Shown piece by piece: positions 8,750-17,578 of a DNA stretch of 64,000 nt (position 1 is its first letter; each line of letters begins with the position of its first letter). Origin of the DNA: Rhodospirillaceae bacterium (lineage in GTDB: Bacteria > Pseudomonadota > Alphaproteobacteria > Kiloniellales > DSM-21159). The position numbers were made by a program, and so were the translations under genes. The notes beneath the pieces are model-generated. The model was not told where the DNA came from. It worked only from the letters and a program-made list of their open reading frames with translations, and searched no databases. The DNA lies in NCBI GenBank assembly GCA_006969625.1, contig CP030885.1, positions 2,243,430 to 2,307,429 of the forward strand, read 5' to 3'.

Positions 8750-9562
8750 CTAGCTTTCCAGCTCGCGGTCGATAGCTTCCTGGCGTTCGCGGCGCTTCTT
8801 CTCGACCAACTTGGCCATCCAGATCGAGGCCTCGTAGAGCAGGATGATCGGCACCGCCAGGGAGATCTGGGAGATCGGGTCGGGCGGCGTCATCAGCGCA
8901 GCAACGATGAAGACGCCGACGATGGCGTACTTGCGCTTGCGCGCCATGCCCTCGGAGGTCGCCAGCCCGACGCGGGCCATCAGCGTCATCAGCACCGGAA
9001 GCTGGAAGCAGATGCCGAAGGCGAAGATCAGCTTCATGGTCAGCGAGAGATACTCGTTGACCTTGGCCTCGAGCTCGATCGGCAGGGTGCCGGGGCCGCC
9101 AGGCGTCTCGAACTGGATGAAGAACTCCCAGGCCAGCGGCAGGATCGCGAAGTAGACCAATGCCCCGCCGGTGAAGAAGAGGATCGGCGAGGCGATCAGG
9201 AAGGGGGCGAAGGCCTGCTTCTCGTGCTTGTAGAGCCCCGGTGCCACGAACATCCAGATTTGGGTCAGGAAGATCGGGCAGGTGATGAAGGCGGCGGCGA
9301 AGAAGGAGACCTTGACGTAGGTGAAGAAGACCTCCGTCAGGTTGGTGAAGATCATCCGGCGCTGGCTCTGGTCCATGCCGCGGTCGAGCAGGATGTCGGC
9401 CAGCGGCTGCACCAGGATGCGGTAAATCTCTTCGGCCAGGAACCAGCAGGCGACGAAGGCGACGACCAGGGCGCCGACCGAGTACAGCAGACGCGTGCGC
9501 AGCTCGACCAGATGGTCGAGCAGCGGCATCTTCTGCATTTGCTCGTCGGTGGTGTCCGCCAT
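8750..9562 (-). CDS. tatC: Twin-arginine translocase subunit TatC
   Basis: A 270-residue inner-membrane protein with six hydrophobic segments that recognises twin-arginine signal peptides of folded proteins. It starts MADTTDEQMQKMPLLDHLVELRTRLLYSV, the standard TatC beginning; the conserved HLVELRTRL is near residues 16-24. Other marks are PIFLTQIWMFVAPGLYKHEK in the first cytoplasmic loop region and FGICFQLPVLMTLMARVG near residue 185. The C-terminal tail is charged (EKKRRERQEAIDRELES). It follows tatB by 15 bases. Confidence 0.97.
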   Translation of the reverse strand: MADTTDEQMQKMPLLDHLVELRTRLLYSVGALVVAFVACWFLAEEIYRILVQPLADILLDRGMDQSQRRMIFTNLTEVFFTYVKVSFFAAAFITCPIFLTQIWMFVAPGLYKHEKQAFAPFLIASPILFFTGGALVYFAILPLAWEFFIQFETPGGPGTLPIELEAKVNEYLSLTMKLIFAFGICFQLPVLMTLMARVGLATSEGMARKRKYAIVGVFIVAALMTPPDPISQISLAVPIILLYEASIWMAKLVEKKRRERQEAIDRELES

Positions 9563-9577
9563 ACTCCGCCTATCCGG

Positions 9578-10192
9578 TCAGCCCGCCGAGCCGCCGGCCT
9601 TGCTGGGGCTGGGCGCCGCAGCTTCGCTTTCGCCCGCCGGCTCGTCCTGCGGCGGCAGCACGGAGTTGCCAGGGGCGACTTTGGCTGGATGCCTGACCAC
9701 CCTGCCGCTCGCCTGAGACTGCTCGGCCTCCGCCTCTCCGGCCGTTTCCGGCTCGCCCGTAGCGACCTGGGTGCCGCGTGCAGCGGCGCCCTCCTTGGGA
9801 GCGCCTGGGCCCGACGCATCCTCGGCCTCCTCTGCGGCCTTGCCCTTAGACGCGACGGCGGCCGCCTTCGGATCGTCGAGGCGTGTCGTCTGACGAGCGG
9901 TATCTTCGAGCTGCCTGGCTTCCGCGCCGAGCTCGCCTTCGGGATCGACGTGCTCGCGGATCGTCTTGCCGATGTTGGAGCGCTTGGTCGCCTCCAGCGT
10001 CTTGCGCGCCTCGTCGAGTTCGGATTCGCGGATCATCTCGTCGACGCCCGCCTGGAACTCGCGGGCGAGCGAACGCGCCTTGCGCACCCATTGCCCGACG
10101 GTGCGCATCGCCTTGGGAAGATCCTTCGGACCGATGATGATGAGTGCCAACACGGCGATCACCAGCATCTCGGTCCAGCCGATGTCGAACAT
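9578..10192 (-). CDS. tatB: Twin-arginine translocase subunit TatB
   Basis: A 204-residue TatB. It begins MFDIGWTEMLVIAVLALIII, a single N-terminal membrane helix, followed by GPKDLPKAMRTVGQWVRKAR, the amphipathic helix with the diagnostic GPK(D/E)LP hinge. From about residue 110 the tail is low-complexity, rich in Ala, Glu, Pro and Gly, and variable in length in this family. TatB forms the receptor complex with TatC. It lies between tatA (97-base gap) and tatC. Confidence 0.95.
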   Translation of the reverse strand: MFDIGWTEMLVIAVLALIIIGPKDLPKAMRTVGQWVRKARSLAREFQAGVDEMIRESELDEARKTLEATKRSNIGKTIREHVDPEGELGAEARQLEDTARQTTRLDDPKAAAVASKGKAAEEAEDASGPGAPKEGAAARGTQVATGEPETAGEAEAEQSQASGRVVRHPAKVAPGNSVLPPQDEPAGESEAAAPSPSKAGGSAG

Positions 10193-10289
10193 GGCTTAGC
10201 TCAACGCTGGCGGGAAAGGAGTCCGCCCCGCGTCCCGCCCGGCGCAGCCTGTTCCGCGGGGGCGGTGCGAGGACGGGTCGAGACGGTCG

Positions 10290-10553
10290 TCAGCCGTTGG
10301 CGACCTTCTTGTCCGCCTCGGACTTCTCCGTTGCAGCCGTAGCCTCGCCGGCCTTCGGCTCGTCGGTCTTCTCCAGCTTGGCGGTCGTGGCTTCGGCCTC
10401 GTCCTCGTCGGACTTGGCTTCCTCCTTGAGGCCGCGCTTGAACTGATTGATGCCGGAGCCGACGTCCTTCATCAGACGCGGGATCTTTCCGGCTCCGAAC
10501 AGCAGAACCACGATCAGCACGATAATCGCGATCTGCCAAAAGCTGATACCCAT
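10290..10553 (-). CDS. tatA: Twin-arginine translocase pore subunit TatA
   Basis: An 87-residue TatA: one N-terminal membrane helix (MGISFWQIAIIVLIVVLLFG), the FG hinge, then the amphipathic GAGKIPRLMKDVGSGINQFK and an acidic tail. The ATG at 10553 is preferred over the adjacent TTG at 10556 because AAGGAG stands about 7 bases before it. TatA oligomers form the protein-conducting element. It heads the tatABC set, downstream of an ABC ATPase gene with 123 bases between them. Confidence 0.95.
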   Translation of the reverse strand: MGISFWQIAIIVLIVVLLFGAGKIPRLMKDVGSGINQFKRGLKEEAKSDEDEAEATTAKLEKTDEPKAGEATAATEKSEADKKVANG

Positions 10554-10676
10554 CAAGGTCTCCTTCGGGACGTCCCGTCAGCCCGGATCGAGCCCGGACT
10601 ATCGCAAAAAGGCTGTAAGGCCGCAACGCCGCCCGCAGCACCGTCCTCGGTGCTCCGGCGATCCCCGGCGTGCGCC

Positions 10677-11783
10677 CTATGTAGACCCCGAAAGCGGAAA
10701 AACGAAGGCCAAAGCGGGCTCGAGCTGCAGGCTGAAGCTGTCGTCGACCGTCGGCAGGAAACGGCCGGGGACCAAGGCGTGCAGATGCAGCCTGCCGTCG
10801 TCGGGCGTCTCCACAGAGAAGTGCAGCAACGAGGCGCGGCCGATCAGTCGGGCGGCGACCACCCGCGCCGCGGCATGGATCGGTGCCGCCGTCGCGCCCG
10901 GCGGCAGCACGCGGATTGCCTCGGGCCTGACCAGAACCTCGACGGGCCGGCCGGCCTCGATCCCCGGATTAGGCACCGGGCCGAGGGGCGTGGAGACCTG
11001 CCCAGCCTCGACACGGCCAGGCAAGCGGTTGACCTCGCTGAAGAACTCCGCGGCGAAGGCACAGTTGGGTTGGTAGTAGAGGGTCACCGGGTCGCCGACC
11101 TGTACCAGACGTCCATGGTTCATCAGGGCGATCCGGTCGGCCATGAACATGGCTTCTTCCGGATCGTGGGTGACCATCAGCGTCGCCGTGCCGGCCGCCT
11201 TCAGGACATGCAGCGTCTGGTCGCGCACTTCTTGGCGCAGCCGCTGGTCGAGGCCGGAGAAGGGCTCGTCCAGCAGCATCACGCGCGGCTGCGGCGCCAG
11301 CGCCCGGGCCAGCGCCACCCGTTGCTGTTGACCGCCGGAAAGCTCGTGCGGAAAGCTCTGGCCGTAGCTTGCCAGCCCCACCTGGCCGAGCGCTCGCTCG
11401 ACAGCGGCGGTCCGCTCGCGCGCGGGCATGCGTTGCAGGCCGAAGGCAACGTTGTCGGCGACGCTCAGATGCGGAAACAGCGCATAGTCCTGGAAGACCA
11501 GGCCGACCGAGCGCTCCTCCGGCGGCACCGCCCGGCCCGGTTCGGCGACGCTGCGCCCGGACATCAGGATGCGGCCCTGCTGAAGATCTTCCAGGCCGGC
11601 GGCCAGCCGCAAGGCCGTCGTCTTGCCGCAGCCAGAGGGGCCGAGCAGGCAAACCAACTCGCCCGGCTCCAGGCCGAGGCTGAGGTCGTCGACGGCGAGC
11701 AGGCTGCCGTAGCGGTGCGAAACGTGCTCGAGCCCGAGGGCGATCTCCGGCTGCTCGCCGGCCTCAGCGCGCAGCGCCGTCAT
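10677..11783 (-). CDS. Orphan ABC transporter ATP-binding protein, FbpC/PotA-like
   Basis: A 368-residue importer ATPase. Walker A is GPSGCGKTT near residue 50, the Q-loop FQDYALFPHLSV near 100, the signature LSGGQQQRVALARAL near 150, Walker B VMLLDEPFSGLD near 172, and the H-loop MVTHDPEEA near 207. A C-terminal TOBE-like region (about 245-360) includes VRPEAIRVLPPG. The family serves ferric iron, polyamine, sugar or thiosulfate uptake. No permease or binding-protein gene is nearby, so the partner is elsewhere or the gene was moved. It overlaps scpB by 20 bases and interrupts the usual scpB-tatA junction. Confidence 0.92.
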   Translation of the reverse strand: MTALRAEAGEQPEIALGLEHVSHRYGSLLAVDDLSLGLEPGELVCLLGPSGCGKTTALRLAAGLEDLQQGRILMSGRSVAEPGRAVPPEERSVGLVFQDYALFPHLSVADNVAFGLQRMPARERTAAVERALGQVGLASYGQSFPHELSGGQQQRVALARALAPQPRVMLLDEPFSGLDQRLRQEVRDQTLHVLKAAGTATLMVTHDPEEAMFMADRIALMNHGRLVQVGDPVTLYYQPNCAFAAEFFSEVNRLPGRVEAGQVSTPLGPVPNPGIEAGRPVEVLVRPEAIRVLPPGATAAPIHAAARVVAARLIGRASLLHFSVETPDDGRLHLHALVPGRFLPTVDDSFSLQLEPALAFVFPLSGST

Positions 11784-12477
11784 CTTCCGCCTCCTCTTCC
11801 GGAAGGTCGCTGCCGTACTCGGCCGCCAGGATTTCGTCCGGCGCCAGCGCCTCGTCCAGCAGCTCTTCGTCGGGCTCGTCGTCCGGCTCGGGCGCCGGAC
11901 CGGCCGGCGGCAACTCGCCGCGCGCGCCCAGTGCGGTGATGGCCGGGCGGGCGTCCAGCAGCCCCGCTGCCTTCAGTTCCTCAAGGCCCGGCAGCACCTC
12001 CAGAGATTCCAGACCGAACTGGTCCAGGAAGCTCTCCGTGGTGCCCCAGGTCACCGGCTTGCCCGGCGTGCGACGCCGTCCGCGCGGCTTGATCCAGCCC
12101 GCTTCCAGCAGCGTGTCGAGGGTGCCCTTGGACAGCGCGACGCCGCGGATCTCCTCCATCTCCGCGCGGGTCACCGGCTGGTGGTAGGCGATCACCGCCA
12201 GGGTCTCGATCGCCGCACGCGACAGCTTACGCCGCGATTCGCTCTCGATCCGCATCTTCGGGGCCAGGTCTTGCGCGGTGCGGAAGGCCCACTTGTCGCC
12301 GACCCGCTGCAGCGTGACACCGCGCGCCTCGTAGAACCCGCGCAAGTCCTCCAGCAAGGCCCCAACATCGGTGCCGTCAGCGAAATGCCGCTCGAGGTCC
12401 TTTTCGCCCAGCGGCTGACTGGCTGCGAACAGCAGCGCCTCGAGTAGGCGGATCTGCTGGAACCGGTCTTCGCTCAT
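11764..12477 (-). CDS. scpB: Segregation and condensation protein ScpB
   Basis: A 237-residue ScpB, which with ScpA and SMC forms the condensin that organises the chromosome. The ATG at 12477 gives MSEDRFQQIRLLEALLFAAS, the conserved family start; open frame upstream belongs to scpA sequence in another register. Winged-helix landmarks are PLGEKDLERHF, ALEETLAVIAYHQPVTR-like text (here IETLAVIAYHQPVTRAEMEE), IRGVALSKGTLDTLLEAGWI, and GRRRTPGKPVTWGTTESFLD. The acidic C-terminal tail (EPDDEPDEEL) is typical. It begins one base after the scpA stop. Confidence 0.94.
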   Translation of the reverse strand: MSEDRFQQIRLLEALLFAASQPLGEKDLERHFADGTDVGALLEDLRGFYEARGVTLQRVGDKWAFRTAQDLAPKMRIESESRRKLSRAAIETLAVIAYHQPVTRAEMEEIRGVALSKGTLDTLLEAGWIKPRGRRRTPGKPVTWGTTESFLDQFGLESLEVLPGLEELKAAGLLDARPAITALGARGELPPAGPAPEPDDEPDEELLDEALAPDEILAAEYGSDLPEEEAEDDGAAR

Positions 12478-12478
12478 C

Positions 12479-13429
12479 TCAACCCCGGTCGCCGTCACCG
12501 CCGGGGGTCTGGCCGGAATCCCCGCTCCGCTGCTCGCCGGTCGACGTGGGCGTCGACATCTCGCTCTCGCCGCGTCCCGGGCGCAGGAAGATCGGGCCGT
12601 AGGTACCGTCCTGGCGGATCTCGACCTCGCCGCTCTTGGCGAGCTGCAGACTGGCGACGAACGTGCTGGCGATGGCCGAGCGTCGGCGCAGCGAGTTGGT
12701 GCCGCCGCGCAGGTCCGGCGGCAGGAAGGCGTGCAGCGTCCGCCAACCCGGCACGCCGTGCCCGAGCAGCCGGGCCAGGCGGTCGACCGCCTCCTCCACC
12801 GAGTAGAGGTCCATCGCCAGGATGCGTAGGGACTGCCGGCCGCGGTCGCGGCGCACCTGTCCGTAGGCACTGAGCAACTCGAACAGGCTGACGTCCCAGA
12901 CGACGGTGTTGACCCGTTCCAACGGCTCCGGCATGCCGCGTGGAAAGACCTCGCTGCCCAACTGCGGCCGGCCGAGCAGCTTGCGACCGGCCTCCTGCAT
13001 GGCCTCCAACCGCTGAAGTTGGAACTTCAGGGCGGCCGCCATCTCGGCGCCCGACGGTTCCTCGGACTCCGGCTCTGGCTCGGGCAACAGCATGCGCGAC
13101 TTCAGGTAGGCCAGCCAGGCGGCCATCACCAGATAGTCGGCCGCCAACTCCAGGCGCAACCGGCGCGCCTCCTGGACGAAGGCCAGGTACTGCTCGGCCA
13201 GCGCCAGGATCGAGATCTTGGTGATGTCGACCTTCTGGTCGCGCGCGAGCTGTAGCAGAAGGTCGATCGGGCCTTCGAAGCCCTCCAGGTCGAGCAACAG
13301 GCGTGCGCCGGGCGGAGCCGGGCGCTCCGGATCCTCCTCGAACGGAACGTCAGCCAAGCCGCGCGCCGGTTCGGCGTCGCGGTCCGGCGTCTCGTCGGGC
13401 GTCTGGCTGGGGGTCTCGTCGGCGCTCAC
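12479..13429 (-). CDS. scpA: Segregation and condensation protein ScpA
   Basis: The kleisin subunit of the SMC-ScpAB complex. I chose the GTG at 13429 (VSADETPSQTP, 316 residues) because GGAG lies 11 bases upstream; an ATG at 13456 would add 9 residues and is possible. After an acidic leader the kleisin begins LLLDLEGFEGPIDLLLQLAR near residue 50. DQKVDITKISILALAEQYLA and the AADYLVMAAWLAYLKSRMLL helix follow. The C-terminal winged helix has TFVASLQLAKSGEVEIRQDG. It lies 109 bases downstream of nagZ. Confidence 0.93.
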   Translation of the reverse strand: MSADETPSQTPDETPDRDAEPARGLADVPFEEDPERPAPPGARLLLDLEGFEGPIDLLLQLARDQKVDITKISILALAEQYLAFVQEARRLRLELAADYLVMAAWLAYLKSRMLLPEPEPESEEPSGAEMAAALKFQLQRLEAMQEAGRKLLGRPQLGSEVFPRGMPEPLERVNTVVWDVSLFELLSAYGQVRRDRGRQSLRILAMDLYSVEEAVDRLARLLGHGVPGWRTLHAFLPPDLRGGTNSLRRRSAIASTFVASLQLAKSGEVEIRQDGTYGPIFLRPGRGESEMSTPTSTGEQRSGDSGQTPGGDGDRG

Positions 13430-13538
13430 GCGGCGGCAGGCTCCGGTCGGGTCCATGCTGTGGGCGGGCCATGGTGCGCGCACAGGCTTAGACCATCGCC
13501 GCGCGGCTTGCCAACGACTCTCGCGCCCGGCCCGGCAG

Positions 13539-14570
13539 TCAGCGCACCACGCGGGTGCTGAGTAGGTCCTCGAGCTCGGCGACCGCATCCAGGGGGTCGA
13601 GCGGGCTCGGCACGCGCCGCTGCGCTTCGGCCGCCTCGATGCGCCGCAGGGAAGTTTCGCCCAAGGGTCGTGCGGCACGTGCCGCCTGCTGCATCTCCTC
13701 GCGCCGGCCGTTGCAGTGCAGGGCCACGTCGCAGCCGGCCTCCAGGCAGGCACGGGTGCGGCTCTCCAGATCGCCCGCCAGGGCCTGCATCGAGAGATCG
13801 TCCGACACGAGCACGCCGTCGAAGCCGATTTCGCCGCGGATCGTCTCGGCGATCACCTTCGGCGAGACGGTCGCCGGGCGATCGGGGTCCAGCGCGCTGT
13901 AGACCACATGTGCCGTCATCGCCCAGGGTGCGCCGTTCAACTCCGCGAAGGGCGCGAAGTCGCTACGCGACAGATCGTCATGCGACACCTCGACAACGGG
14001 GAGCCGGTGATGGCTGTCGACCAGCGCCCGTCCGTGGCCGGGGATGTGCTTGATCACCGGGATCACGCCGCCGCCGAGCAGGCCGGCACAGGCGGCACGG
14101 CCCAGCTTGGCGACGGTCTGCGGATCGGCGGCGAAGGCGCGGTCGCCGATGACGGCGTGCGCATCCTTCACACGAAGGTCGAGAAGCGGCGTGCAATCCA
14201 CCGTAATACCGAGTGAAAGAAGGTCATGAGCGATCAGCCGCGCATTGAGGGCGACCGCCTTCTCGGCGGCTTCGGGATCGCGTGTGGCCAGACGTCCGAA
14301 CACCGCCGGGGGCGGCGCCTGGCGCCAGATCGGCGGCTTCAGCCGCTGCACGCGGCCGCCCTCCTGGTCGATCAGGACCGGCGAGCCGGCGCGGTCGACC
14401 ACCTCGCGGAAGCTCTCGACCAGATTGCGCACCTGCTCGGCGTCGCGCACGTTGCGGGCAAACAGGATCAGGCCGAGTGGGTTGACCTCGGCGAAGAAGC
14501 TCCGCTCCCAGTCCGTCAACTCCAGGCCTTCGCAACCGTAGACGGCGGCAGTGATGGGCGGAGCGGTCAC
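13539..14570 (-). CDS. nagZ: Beta-N-acetylhexosaminidase NagZ
   Basis: A cytoplasmic glycoside hydrolase family 3 enzyme of 343 residues that removes N-acetylglucosamine from anhydromuropeptides in cell-wall recycling. The GTG at 14570 lies 2 bases after the stop of the SPOR gene. Family marks are LILFARNV, VLIDQEGGRVQRLKPP, the catalytic loop KHIPGHGRALVDSHHRLPVV near residue 175 (with the His of the NagZ His/Asp dyad), and GFDGVLVSDDLSMQAL containing the nucleophile Asp near residue 250. It lies between envelope and segregation genes, as usual in alphaproteobacteria. Confidence 0.95.
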   Translation of the reverse strand: MTAPPITAAVYGCEGLELTDWERSFFAEVNPLGLILFARNVRDAEQVRNLVESFREVVDRAGSPVLIDQEGGRVQRLKPPIWRQAPPPAVFGRLATRDPEAAEKAVALNARLIAHDLLSLGITVDCTPLLDLRVKDAHAVIGDRAFAADPQTVAKLGRAACAGLLGGGVIPVIKHIPGHGRALVDSHHRLPVVEVSHDDLSRSDFAPFAELNGAPWAMTAHVVYSALDPDRPATVSPKVIAETIRGEIGFDGVLVSDDLSMQALAGDLESRTRACLEAGCDVALHCNGRREEMQQAARAARPLGETSLRRIEAAEAQRRVPSPLDPLDAVAELEDLLSTRVVR

Positions 14571-14572
14571 GG

Positions 14573-15760
14573 TCAGTGCCGCTTGGCCAGGCAATCGGTG
14601 CCCTGCGCCTGCAGCAGGCCGCAGAGATCGCGCGCCGTCGCCCGGTTGGGCAACGGTCCGGCCTGCAGGCGGATGAAGGTCCCGCTGCCGGTCTCCACCG
14701 TCTGCGTCGCCAGTGCGAGGCCGCCGAGCAGGTCCGGGTGCTTCGCCTGCAAGCGCTGCCATTCCCCCTCGACCGCGGCCTGCTCGCGCAGGGCGGCAAG
14801 CTGAAGGACCCAATCGCCGGACTGCACCGTCGCCGCCGCCGCCGTCGGCGTCGCCGGGGCAGGCTCGGCCGCAGGCATCTCCGGCTCCGCTTCGGGCGCA
14901 GGCTTAGGCGGTACGACGGGGCTCTCGGCCACCTCGACCGCCGCATCCGCGGCTGGGGCGTCGAGGGCGGTTTCGTCCTCGGCTGGCGGCGGCGTCTGGA
15001 CCTGGTCCTCGGCCACGGTCTCGCCCGGCGGCTCGGAGACGGGGATTTCGGGCGCGCCGGTCTCCGGTGACGGCTCGGGGACCGAGGCCTGCGGAGCTGC
15101 GGGGTCGCCGGCGCTCTCCTGCTCCCCGAGCGGCTCTAAGGGCGGGCTGATAGCCGGCGGAGCGGGCGGTTCGCTGGGCAGGTCTTCGGCCGGACCGGTG
15201 TCGGCGTCGGTCTCGCTTGCGGAGGCCGGCCCCGTCTCTGCCGTTGCCGTCTCTGCCGTTGCCGTCTCTGCCGTTGCCGTCTCTGCCGTCGCCGTCTCTG
15301 CCGTTGCCGTCTCTGTCGTCTGCGTTTCGGCCGGTTCCGGGGGTTGCGGCGTCTCGGGGCGGGGTAAGAGACGCTCGACCGTCTCGTCACCGTCCGCCTG
15401 GTCGGCACCGGAGCGCTGGTTGAGGAGGTCAGCGTCCTGGTGCGGCACCTCCATGCCGCCGGGCTCCTCGGGCTTCTCCTTTACGTTTGTCAGGTCGCGC
15501 TCGGCAGTGACGACGGGCAGTTGTTCCGGCGGCACCTCGCCGGTGCCCCAGGTGTAGGCGTACCAGACGATGGCGCCGAAGCCGGCGAGAGCCAGTACGG
15601 CGACCAGTAGGGGCAGCATCCGGCTGCGGCGCTGCGGCCTTTCCGGCGGCGGCTCAGGCGCGCCGCCCCCGGCCCGGTTCGCCTGGTGGGCCGGCGGCAC
15701 CTTCGGCGCCTCGTCCGGGCGGACCGGCATCGTGTAGGGATTCTCGTCCTCGCCAGCCAT
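14573..15760 (-). CDS. SPOR-domain envelope protein with tandem TAETA repeats
   Basis: A 395-residue bitopic membrane protein. A proline-rich cytoplasmic leader (about 1-48) precedes one membrane helix (LPLLVAVLALAGFGAIVWYA). A long acidic, Pro/Ala/Glu/Thr-rich periplasmic region holds a run of five-residue TAETA repeats near residues 148-178. A C-terminal SPOR domain follows (about 315-395, WVLQLAALREQAAVEGEWQR onward). SPOR domains bind denuded peptidoglycan at the division septum, so a role in cell-wall constriction is inferred. The argS-SPOR-nagZ order is conserved in related bacteria, which supports the gene call despite its low complexity. Confidence 0.88.
   Translation of the reverse strand: MAGEDENPYTMPVRPDEAPKVPPAHQANRAGGGAPEPPPERPQRRSRMLPLLVAVLALAGFGAIVWYAYTWGTGEVPPEQLPVVTAERDLTNVKEKPEEPGGMEVPHQDADLLNQRSGADQADGDETVERLLPRPETPQPPEPAETQTTETATAETATAETATAETATAETATAETGPASASETDADTGPAEDLPSEPPAPPAISPPLEPLGEQESAGDPAAPQASVPEPSPETGAPEIPVSEPPGETVAEDQVQTPPPAEDETALDAPAADAAVEVAESPVVPPKPAPEAEPEMPAAEPAPATPTAAAATVQSGDWVLQLAALREQAAVEGEWQRLQAKHPDLLGGLALATQTVETGSGTFIRLQAGPLPNRATARDLCGLLQAQGTDCLAKRH
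15241..15315. repeat. Five tandem 15-base repeats inside the SPOR gene
   Basis: Five head-to-tail copies of the 15-mer CCGTTGCCGTCTCTG (plus strand). Four are identical; the one at 15286-15300 has a single T-to-C change. Degenerate half-copies flank both sides (ending at 15240, and 15316-15330). The unit is a multiple of three, so changes in copy number would keep the reading frame and only lengthen or shorten the TAETA linker of the SPOR protein. The near identity suggests recent slippage. Confidence 0.92.
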
Positions 15761-15806
15761 CTGACCGCTCTCCGCCTCGCTCGCCTCGCGGCGGGTTCCG
15801 CCCTGT

Positions 15807-17558
15807 TCAGCGCAGCTCCTCGACCGGCTGCACGCCGATCACCTGCAGTCCCGAAGCGATGGTCGCGCGCACGGCCTCGACCAGGGCCAGCCGGGCCGCC
15901 GTCAGCTCGGGATCTTCCTCCAGCAGGAAACGCAGGCTCGCATCGTCCTTGCCTTTGGTCCACAGGGCATGGAAGCCGGAGGCGAGATCGTAAAGGTAAA
16001 AGGCGACACGATGCGGCTCGCACGCGAAGGCCGCCTGCTCCACCACGCGCGGCCAATGCGCCATCTGCTTGATTAAGGCCAGTTCGGCGGAGTCGGTCAA
16101 ACCGGCCAGTCCGACCTGCGCCAGCGTAGGACCCTGCGGCAGGTGCGGCATCGCCTCGGCGGCGTGGCGCAGCACCGAGCGGCAGCGCGCGTGCGCGTAC
16201 TGCACGTAGAAGACGGGGTTGTCGCGCGACTGCTCCAGCACTTTCTCGAGGTCGAAGTCGAGCTGGGCGTCGGACTTGCGCGTCAGCATGACGAAGCGCA
16301 CGACCCCGGCGCCGACCTCCTCGATCAGCTCGCGCAGCGTCACGAAGCTGCCCGAGCGCTTCGACATCTTCACCTCGATGCCGCCCTTCGACAGCTTGAC
16401 GAGTTGGCAGAGCACGATCTCGAGCCGCGCTTGCTCCTCGGTCAGGGCGCGCACGGCGGCCTGCATGCGCTTGACGTAGCCGCCGTGATCGGCACCCCAG
16501 ACGTCGATCTGGCGGTGGAAGCCGCGCCGGAACTTGTCCAGGTGATAGGCCATGTCGTTGGCGAAGTAGGTCCAACTTCCGTCCGACTTGCGCAGCGGAC
16601 GGTCGACGTCGTCGCCGAAGGCGGTGGCGCGGAAGAGCGTCTGCGGCCGCGGCTCCCAATCCTCCGGCTTCTTGCCCTTGGGGGGCTCCAGCACGCCGAT
16701 GTAGACCAGATCGCGCGCCTCCAGGGTGCGCATCACCTCGTCGACCGCGCCGGCCTCCACCAGGCTGCGTTCCGATGTGAAGACGGACTGGTTGACGCCC
16801 AGGGCGTGCAGGTCGCGCTTGACCTGCCGCATCAGCAGGTCGATGGCGAAGCCGCGTACGACCGGCAGCCAGTCCGTCTCGTCGGCCTCCAGCCACCTGG
16901 GCCCGTCGCGCTCGGCCAGCGCACCGCCGACCTCCTTCAGATAGTCGCCCGGATACATGCCGGGCGGGATCTCGCCGATCTCCTCGCCCAGTGCCTCGCG
17001 GTAGCGCAGGTACGCCGAGCGCGCGAGCGTATCGACCTGAGCCCCGGCGTCGTTGATGTAGTACTCCCGGGCGACCGCGAAGCCGGCCTTCTCCAGCAGA
17101 CCGGCCAGGGCGTCACCGACCACCGCACCGCGCGCGTGCCCCACGGTCAGCGGGCCGGTCGGGTTGGCCGAGACGTACTCGACGTTGACCTTCTGCCCGG
17201 CGCCAAGGTCCGAGCGGCCGTAATGGAGGCCGGCGCGCAGGATCTCGGCCACGCGTGCGCGCCAGAAGTCGTCCGCCAGGCGCAGGTTGATGAAGCCCGG
17301 CCCGGCCACCTCGACCGTCTCGACGGAGCCCGCGCCGCGCAGCCGCTCGGCCAGTCCTTCGGCCAGCTCGCGCGGCTTCAGGCCGGCCGGCTTGGCCAGC
17401 ACCATGGCGGCGTTGGTCGAGAGGTCGCCGTGGCTGGGGTCGCGCGGCGGCTCCACCGTGACCTTCGCGGTGTCGAGCCCCTTCGGCAGCCGTCCGGCTG
17501 CGACCAGTTCATCCAGCGCCGTCTCTACGACGCCGCGAAAGTAATTGAAAACGTTCAT
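15807..17558 (-). CDS. argS: Arginyl-tRNA synthetase
   Basis: A class I synthetase of 583 residues that charges tRNA-Arg. It starts [20 protein letters not shown]. The HIGH-type signature appears in [20 protein letters not shown] near residue 130, and the KMSKS-type loop in [20 protein letters not shown] near residue 400. The C-terminal anticodon-binding domain (about 440-583) includes [15 protein letters not shown]. It lies 20 bases after dgt and 46 bases before the SPOR gene, on the same strand. Confidence 0.97.
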   Translation of the reverse strand: MNVFNYFRGVVETALDELVAAGRLPKGLDTAKVTVEPPRDPSHGDLSTNAAMVLAKPAGLKPRELAEGLAERLRGAGSVETVEVAGPGFINLRLADDFWRARVAEILRAGLHYGRSDLGAGQKVNVEYVSANPTGPLTVGHARGAVVGDALAGLLEKAGFAVAREYYINDAGAQVDTLARSAYLRYREALGEEIGEIPPGMYPGDYLKEVGGALAERDGPRWLEADETDWLPVVRGFAIDLLMRQVKRDLHALGVNQSVFTSERSLVEAGAVDEVMRTLEARDLVYIGVLEPPKGKKPEDWEPRPQTLFRATAFGDDVDRPLRKSDGSWTYFANDMAYHLDKFRRGFHRQIDVWGADHGGYVKRMQAAVRALTEEQARLEIVLCQLVKLSKGGIEVKMSKRSGSFVTLRELIEEVGAGVVRFVMLTRKSDAQLDFDLEKVLEQSRDNPVFYVQYAHARCRSVLRHAAEAMPHLPQGPTLAQVGLAGLTDSAELALIKQMAHWPRVVEQAAFACEPHRVAFYLYDLASGFHALWTKGKDDASLRFLLEEDPELTAARLALVEAVRATIASGLQVIGVQPVEELR

Positions 17559-17578
17559 GTACCTAGGGCAGATCGCAG

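Noticed and set aside
15231..15330. Short regular repeats that could suggest a CRISPR array
   Set aside because: The units are 15 bases, abut with no spacers, and lie in frame within the SPOR gene. This is a coding tandem repeat.
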